From positions 62,001 through 126,000 of the forward strand of contig NZ_QRMP01000003.1 of the NCBI RefSeq assembly GCF_003473295.1: a DNA stretch of 64,000 nucleotides, given 5' to 3'. Below, in pieces: positions 62,438 to 64,000 of this stretch. The notes beneath the pieces are model-generated. The model was not told the DNA's origin. It worked only from the letters and a program-made list of their open reading frames with translations, and ran no database searches. Source of the stretch: Parabacteroides sp. AM08-6. Its GTDB lineage: Bacteria; Bacteroidota; Bacteroidia; Bacteroidales; Tannerellaceae. A program made the translations under genes and the position numbers. The first letter of the stretch is position 1. Each line of letters begins with the position of its first letter.

Positions 62438-63832
62438 ATGAAAAAAAATTCAGCACTTTTTTGGATTGCCCTATTTATGCTGGCAATACCTTTTATATCG
62501 GCGGAAAATCAACCGGCACTGGTATATAAAATTGATATACAAAAAGAAATCAATAATACAGCCCGCCTCTATCTGAGTAACGGTTTATCAGAAGCCAATG
62601 CTTTAGGTGCAGACGCTATTCTCCTCCACCTGAACACGTATGGAGGTCTAGTTGATGTTGCGGATTCGATGCGTACGGCAATTTTATACAATCCGATACC
62701 CGTTTATGTATTTGTCGATAACAATGCTGCTTCCGCAGGAGCACTTATCTCAATCGCATGTAAAAAAATATATATGAGAAAAGGCGCGAATATCGGAGCT
62801 GCCACTGTGGTCAATCAAACCGGTTCCGCCATGCCGGACAAATATCAGTCGTATATGCGTTCCATGATGCGTTCCACAGCCGAAGCACACGGACAAGATA
62901 CCATTATCCAAGGAAAAGACACTCTATATAAATGGATACGAGATCCCAAAATTGCAGAGGCTATGGTTGACGAACGCGTTGTAATACCGAACCTGATAGA
63001 CACCGGAAAGGTCTTGACTTTTACGGCCCAAGAAGCACAAAAATGGGGATATTGCGACGGAATAGCAGAAACAACAGATGAAATTATCACCCAATATATG
63101 GGATACAAAAATTACGAAATAAAAACATATAAACCCGATTGGTTTGACGAAATAAAAGGTTTTTTGATGAATCCTTTTTTACAATCTATTCTTATCATTA
63201 TTATAATAGGTGGAATCTATTTTGAAATGCAAACGCCTGGACTCGGATTTCCATCGGCTGCAGCAGTATTAGCCGCTGTTCTTTACTTTGCTCCTCTCTA
63301 TATAGACGGCTTGGCTGCCAATTGGGAAATCCTTCTTTTCATTATCGGAGTTCTTCTGATTGGATTGGAAGTATTTGTCATTCCCGGTTTCGGAGTCGCA
63401 GGTATCAGTGGTATAATTTTAGTGGTTGGCGGGCTGACAATGGCTTTATTAGGCAACAATAATTTTAATTTTGAGACTGTCAGCCAAAAAGAATTAGGAG
63501 AAGCAATCCTGATTGTCCTAGTCGGATTAGTAGCAGGTTTTGTCCTGATGATTTGGTTATCCAACAAAATAGGGCACAAAGGAATATTCAGAAAAGTAGC
63601 ACTGAATACCGACCTGGAAGATTCAATTTCTTCACCCGACCTATCTTCATTGGTAGGAAAAGAAGGGACAGCCGCAACTGTGCTGCGCCCATCCGGAAAG
63701 GTAATCGTTAATGGAGAATTTTATGATGGCGTTTCCGAGTCCGGTTTTATCGACAAAGGACGTAAGGTCAAAATTACCCGTTTCGAAAATGCACAGGTTT
63801 ATGTGGAAACCATTCCGGATATCCTTTCATAA
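62438..63832 (+). CDS. NfeD family membrane-bound serine protease
   Basis: 464 residues. A signal peptide is followed by a ClpP/SppA-like serine protease domain (about 25-220): HLNTYGGLVDVADSMRTAI, VDNNAASAGALISIACK near residue 95 with the serine, and PDKYQSYMRSMMRS near 133 with the lysine of a Ser-Lys dyad. Then come about five membrane helices (SILIIIIIGGIYFEMQTPGLG; GLEVFVIPGFGVAG) and a C-terminal NfeD OB-fold (SSLVGKEGTAATVLRPSGKV). Long-form NfeD proteins act with stomatin-like partners in membrane protein quality control; no stomatin gene is present within the window's right end. Confidence 0.93.
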   Translation: MKKNSALFWIALFMLAIPFISAENQPALVYKIDIQKEINNTARLYLSNGLSEANALGADAILLHLNTYGGLVDVADSMRTAILYNPIPVYVFVDNNAASAGALISIACKKIYMRKGANIGAATVVNQTGSAMPDKYQSYMRSMMRSTAEAHGQDTIIQGKDTLYKWIRDPKIAEAMVDERVVIPNLIDTGKVLTFTAQEAQKWGYCDGIAETTDEIITQYMGYKNYEIKTYKPDWFDEIKGFLMNPFLQSILIIIIIGGIYFEMQTPGLGFPSAAAVLAAVLYFAPLYIDGLAANWEILLFIIGVLLIGLEVFVIPGFGVAGISGIILVVGGLTMALLGNNNFNFETVSQKELGEAILIVLVGLVAGFVLMIWLSNKIGHKGIFRKVALNTDLEDSISSPDLSSLVGKEGTAATVLRPSGKVIVNGEFYDGVSESGFIDKGRKVKITRFENAQVYVETIPDILS

Positions 63833-63838
63833 GAACCA

Positions 63839-64000
63839 CTAAGAAGAAATTCGGCGATATAGGATGTGTTTATCTTCTACGATATATTGCAAAGCATTGA
63901 TTGCCAATAAATCGCTTAATATGTTTTTAGCCGTATAGTAATTGATACGGCCGATACGACAAAATTGGCGGATATTGATGGACGGATTTTCATCCAGATA
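63839..64000 (-). CDS. Unidentified protein, C-terminal end only
   Basis: Only the last 53 codons lie inside the window; the frame is open to the right edge and ends in TAG at 63841-63839. The visible part includes NPSINIRQFCRIGRINYYTAK, with the look of a helix-turn-helix or winged-helix end, followed by ILSDLLAINALQYIVEDKH. The family was not recognised. It is convergent with the NfeD gene, 6 bp away. Confidence 0.5.
   Translation of the reverse strand, partial: YLDENPSINIRQFCRIGRINYYTAKNILSDLLAINALQYIVEDKHILYRRISS

Overview
The window looks like chromosomal DNA of a gut-type member of the Bacteroidales. Exact genus is not proven; Parabacteroides or Bacteroides would fit, and this is inference. 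The reasons are the Bacteroidota promoter signature (TAnnTTTG at -7, with TTTG/TTG about 19-20 bp upstream) in front of many genes, the near absence of Shine-Dalgarno sequences, a SusC/SusD pair with glycoside hydrolases, DcaP-like and DUF5686 outer-membrane proteins, an M13 lipoprotein peptidase, and tRNA genes without an encoded CCA. Genes are dense and mostly housekeeping. No insertion sequence, prophage, conjugative element or CRISPR array was seen.

Layout. 1-7.3 kb: the 3' end of kdsA, a Crp/Fnr-type regulator, a DUF5686 outer-membrane protein, and a leftward operon cutC-pspC-uvrB-DUF1460. 7.3-12.9 kb: a threonine pathway operon (bifunctional thrA, a phosphoglycerate-mutase-like proposed homoserine kinase, thrC), preceded by a promoter, a possible 20-codon leader peptide and an attenuator-like hairpin. 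13.1-15.8 kb: a secreted NPCBM-domain protein split by a frameshift in an A7 run. 15.9-21.7 kb: DUF695 protein, BASS transporter, GNAT acetyltransferase, gcvT, pepT and a PurF-like protein lacking the N-terminal cysteine nucleophile. 22-25.7 kb: small lipoprotein and membrane proteins, menA, and a Ca2+/Na+ antiporter, with two multi-branched inverted-repeat structures between them. 25.8-27.8 kb: M13 peptidase.

28-42 kb is a polysaccharide utilisation locus: GH35, GH30, GH27, GH51, a sugar nucleotidyltransferase, a GH43 resembling exo-beta-1,3-galactanases, then SusC and SusD. The enzyme set fits type II arabinogalactan: a beta-1,3-galactan backbone, beta-1,6-galactan branches and arabinofuranosyl caps. 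No hybrid two-component sensor or anti-sigma partner lies next to it.

42-64 kb: DcaP-like porin; an operon of two cyclophilins, a MATE pump and class III fructose-bisphosphatase; an intergenic block of tandem 22-bp palindromic repeats; EamA transporter; an operon TetR-FabH-FabG-RluA; two nearly identical initiator tRNA-fMet genes flanking cbpA-cbpM; histidine phosphatase; aldA; a leftward operon of threonine aldolase, a fused two-domain secreted phosphoesterase, a purine permease and xpt; an ECF-type sigma factor; an NfeD protease; and a gene cut by the right edge.

The most unusual features are the 22-bp repeat family (48280-48489 and 7343-7430), the threonine leader region, the PurF-like protein without its catalytic cysteine, the structured DNA/RNA elements at 23964-24048 and 24548-24676, and the duplicated initiator tRNA units around cbpA-cbpM.
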